NCBI RefSeq assembly: GCF_000972845.2
Contig: NC_040025.1
Coordinates: 18,159,399-18,223,398 of the forward strand
Source of the DNA: Larimichthys crocea
Lineage: Eukaryota; Chordata; Actinopteri; Sciaenidae
Direction: 5' to 3'
Length of the DNA: 64,000 bases
The stretch's first letter is position 1. Every line of letters starts with the position of its first letter. A model generated the notes under the pieces. It made no database searches. It was not told the origin of the DNA and saw only the letters and a list, made by a program, of their open reading frames with translations. This document shows, in pieces, positions 62,030-64,000 of the stretch. The translations under genes and the position numbers were made by a program.

Positions 62030-62542
62030 CATCTGTCCGCGTGCCATTCCCGCAATGTCTTCTCCGGTCTACGCGGAGCACGTGCCAAAACTTGCAGATT
62101 ATAGCCTGGAGACCAAGCAGTATATAATATCAAGCGTGAGAAGCAGGAAACATTAAATAGAATAGAATAGAATAGGTACTGTGCTGGATGACATTAGGAA
62201 TAGATTTGGGCAGCCGAAGCTCATTTTCCTGTGATCAGTTTAGTTACCCTGCAGTCTAATTACATAAAATCATTGTTTTGAATTGCGATGTCTGAAGATA
62301 AATTTACAACTTGTAATGATTGTTGTGTAATGTAAGTGAATGTCAGTATGAAATGAATTAAATACCATGTATTGATCAGATTTAATGTCAGTGACTCAAA
62401 CTGGTGTGTGTTTTTCTCAAGAATTGTTGTATTGGGTGGGTGCAACCATGAAAACACGGACACATTCTCCCTGACATTTGATTGTTGACACCAGATTTGT
62501 GTCCGTGTTTGAAACAAAGTGCGACAGTTTGAAGGAGAAGAA

Positions 62543-62555
62543 CGCCATCTAGTGA
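62543..62555 (-). promoter_or_regulatory. CTCF-like site
   Basis: The minus strand reads TCACTAGATGGCG, one mismatch from the CTCF core CCASYAGRKGGCR. It lies beyond the her9 promoter. Confidence 0.3.
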
Positions 62556-62689
62556 CTGATTTGTAGAAGATGACCAACTTAAAACGATGGATCTCAGTGG
62601 ATGTAACAAAATAAACACTTTAACTTTTAAAAAGTAATTTCAGTGGAGTCTGTAGTCAATGTGCAATGTAAACACCATTAGAAGTTTGT

Positions 62690-62901
62690 CACAGCAGCCA
62701 TTTTGACATGAAATAATAGGTAAACAAGGTGTTACCAATGATACTAATTAAAGCTCCTCTATTCAGGTCAAACAGGTGCTGCTGTGGTGCATGGTGGTTC
62801 ACTGGAAAGTCTCTGCTGCATTAAATAGCACTGAACCTAAATTAGTATCATTGGTAACACCGGTGTTGACCCTACTTTTACATGTCAAAATGGGTGCTGT
62901 G
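62690..62901. mobile_element. foldback/MITE element with about 60-base terminal inverted repeats
   Basis: The left arm starts CACAGCAGCCATTTTGACAT and includes GGTGTTACCAATGATACTAA at its inner end. The right arm, reverse complemented, starts CACAGCACCCATTTTGACAT and includes GTGTTACCAATGATACTAAT. The arms are about 60 bases with few mismatches and enclose a short centre of about 90 bases. No coding sequence. Target duplications are not clear. Confidence 0.85.
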
Positions 62902-64000
62902 AAAAGATAGATGAAGATAGGTGATAGAAGTGGTGTTTACAGATGTTTTACGTGATCCTTTTGTCTACGCTTTCACATAATCACCCATGATTCCTGTGAT
63001 GTCTTTCAGGCATATGCACAAGGCATAAGTAAAAAAGAGGAAGCCGCTGTAGGAAAACAGGGAAAAGTTTTCCTTTATGCTTGTTGTATTGAGATGACCA
63101 CAAGGTGGCACATCTCTGTCCAAATTAATGTAGAAAACTTGGTAATGAACAATATAATGAATGAGGTCATAAAAACATGAGAGGAGGAAATAAAACATCT
63201 ATGTTTTGTTATAGTTTGTAGTATGTCTATATTTAGAAGCATGCATCCATAGGCTACACACACTCCCTGTGCATACACAGTTGGATCTGTATGCCTGTTC
63301 AGATTATGTGAATGTAAATACATGTAACCTGTCTTGCAAACATAATGTACATACAAAAAGGTTGCATGTCACTTTGTTTAATTGGAAGTTATGAGTAAAA
63401 ATGTTTTTTTATGTATAAAGTGTGTATGTATTATTGTCAATATCTGGAATGCAGCAAAGACCTTTCAGATCAATTACATCTGCAATACACACTATGATGT
63501 GACTGTGACAGAAATAAAAGTAGTTATCATGTTTACTGTGAAGTTTTTAACTCTCCACAAGTTGACTTTCATGAAGTAATGAAACTAAACAACAATAATG
63601 TGAAGCCTGACGGTTTTATAATGAGCTCATGCATGCAAAAACACTAATATAGTTATTACATTTCAAAAGATCAAAAGTCAGATTTGAGGTTGGCAGACAT
63701 GAGTCTAAACACAGACAATGTAACAACCACCTTTGATATGTCTGCGATTGTGACACAAATGAAAACTTTATGTGAGTGAACAGCAGATTTCCATGTTAAA
63801 TCAGTGGGTGTACTGCGACAATAGGAGCATTACAAAGTCTAAGGAGGCGTAGATGTCATAGTAATCTTAAAACTGATGACAAAGTCTGTGATCCTCTTTT
63901 GGTCAGCAGTCTATTGAAACAGACCAAATGTAATAAAATTTTGCTAAGCCCTGCTTCAGTCCAGTCTCTAGACGAGTATCAGTCATTGTTCAGTGGCTCA
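62902..64000. other. intergenic DNA at the right end
   Basis: No gene is supported. One more CTCF-like motif (CCACAAGGTGGCA, plus, 63098-63110, one mismatch) is present. The rest is AT-rich without recognisable repeats. Confidence 0.5.

Larger units (their letters stand above)
61552..62689. other. upstream flank of her9
   Basis: No gene is supported. The CpG-richer part at 61.83-62.1 kb holds an octamer/CCAAT cluster and a GGA tract (listed separately). A short AATAG run is at 62156-62175. The 92-codon plus-strand frame at 61878-62156 is a composition artefact of the GGA tract. Confidence 0.5.

Noticed and set aside
61878..62156. 92-codon frame with poly-Glu
   Set aside because: It is a translation of the GGA tract in non-coding upstream DNA.

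Overview
The window reads as teleost fish nuclear DNA, probably from a spiny-rayed (acanthomorph) species. It has two spliced genes with GT-AG introns, CpG-rich promoter DNA, many short dinucleotide microsatellites, and several repeat families that are common in fish genomes (hAT elements, tRNA-derived SINEs, LINE/V-SINE tails). There are no prokaryotic genes, operons, CRISPR arrays or phage genes. Almost all short open reading frames are chance frames in non-coding DNA or shadows of the two real genes.

Left end (about 1.0-6.6 kb, minus strand): perm1, the PGC-1/ERR-induced regulator of muscle. A 3.7 kb coding exon joins two small C-terminal exons to give a predicted 1308-residue protein. A possible 5' exon and TATA-like promoter lie just upstream.

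Middle (about 6.6-59.3 kb): a 53 kb stretch with no convincing protein-coding gene. It holds a possible divergent promoter near 25.8-26.05 kb, two hAT elements with target-site duplications, a third probable hAT element, an unclassified inverted-repeat element, a tRNA-SINE with another repeat inserted in it, microsatellites, and several repeat-free blocks with homeodomain or forkhead motifs that could be regulatory.

Right end (about 59.3-62.1 kb, minus strand): her9, the fish orthologue of HES4, a four-exon bHLH-Orange repressor of 291 residues ending in WRPW. Its promoter has a TATA box, CCAAT boxes, class C bHLH sites and a paired RBPJ (Notch) site of the classic Hes1 form with a 16-base spacer. 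Further upstream are a TG microsatellite, an octamer flanked by CCAAT boxes, a purine-rich tract and a 212-base foldback element.

The order and orientation (perm1 then her9, both on one strand) match human PERM1-HES4 on chromosome 1p36, which supports both gene names. The two genes have no known shared pathway. The large interval is best read as candidate regulatory territory, most likely for her9. I saw no evidence of a previously undescribed multi-gene system. The most notable signals are the conserved Notch paired site, the possible divergent promoter in the interval and the nested transposons.
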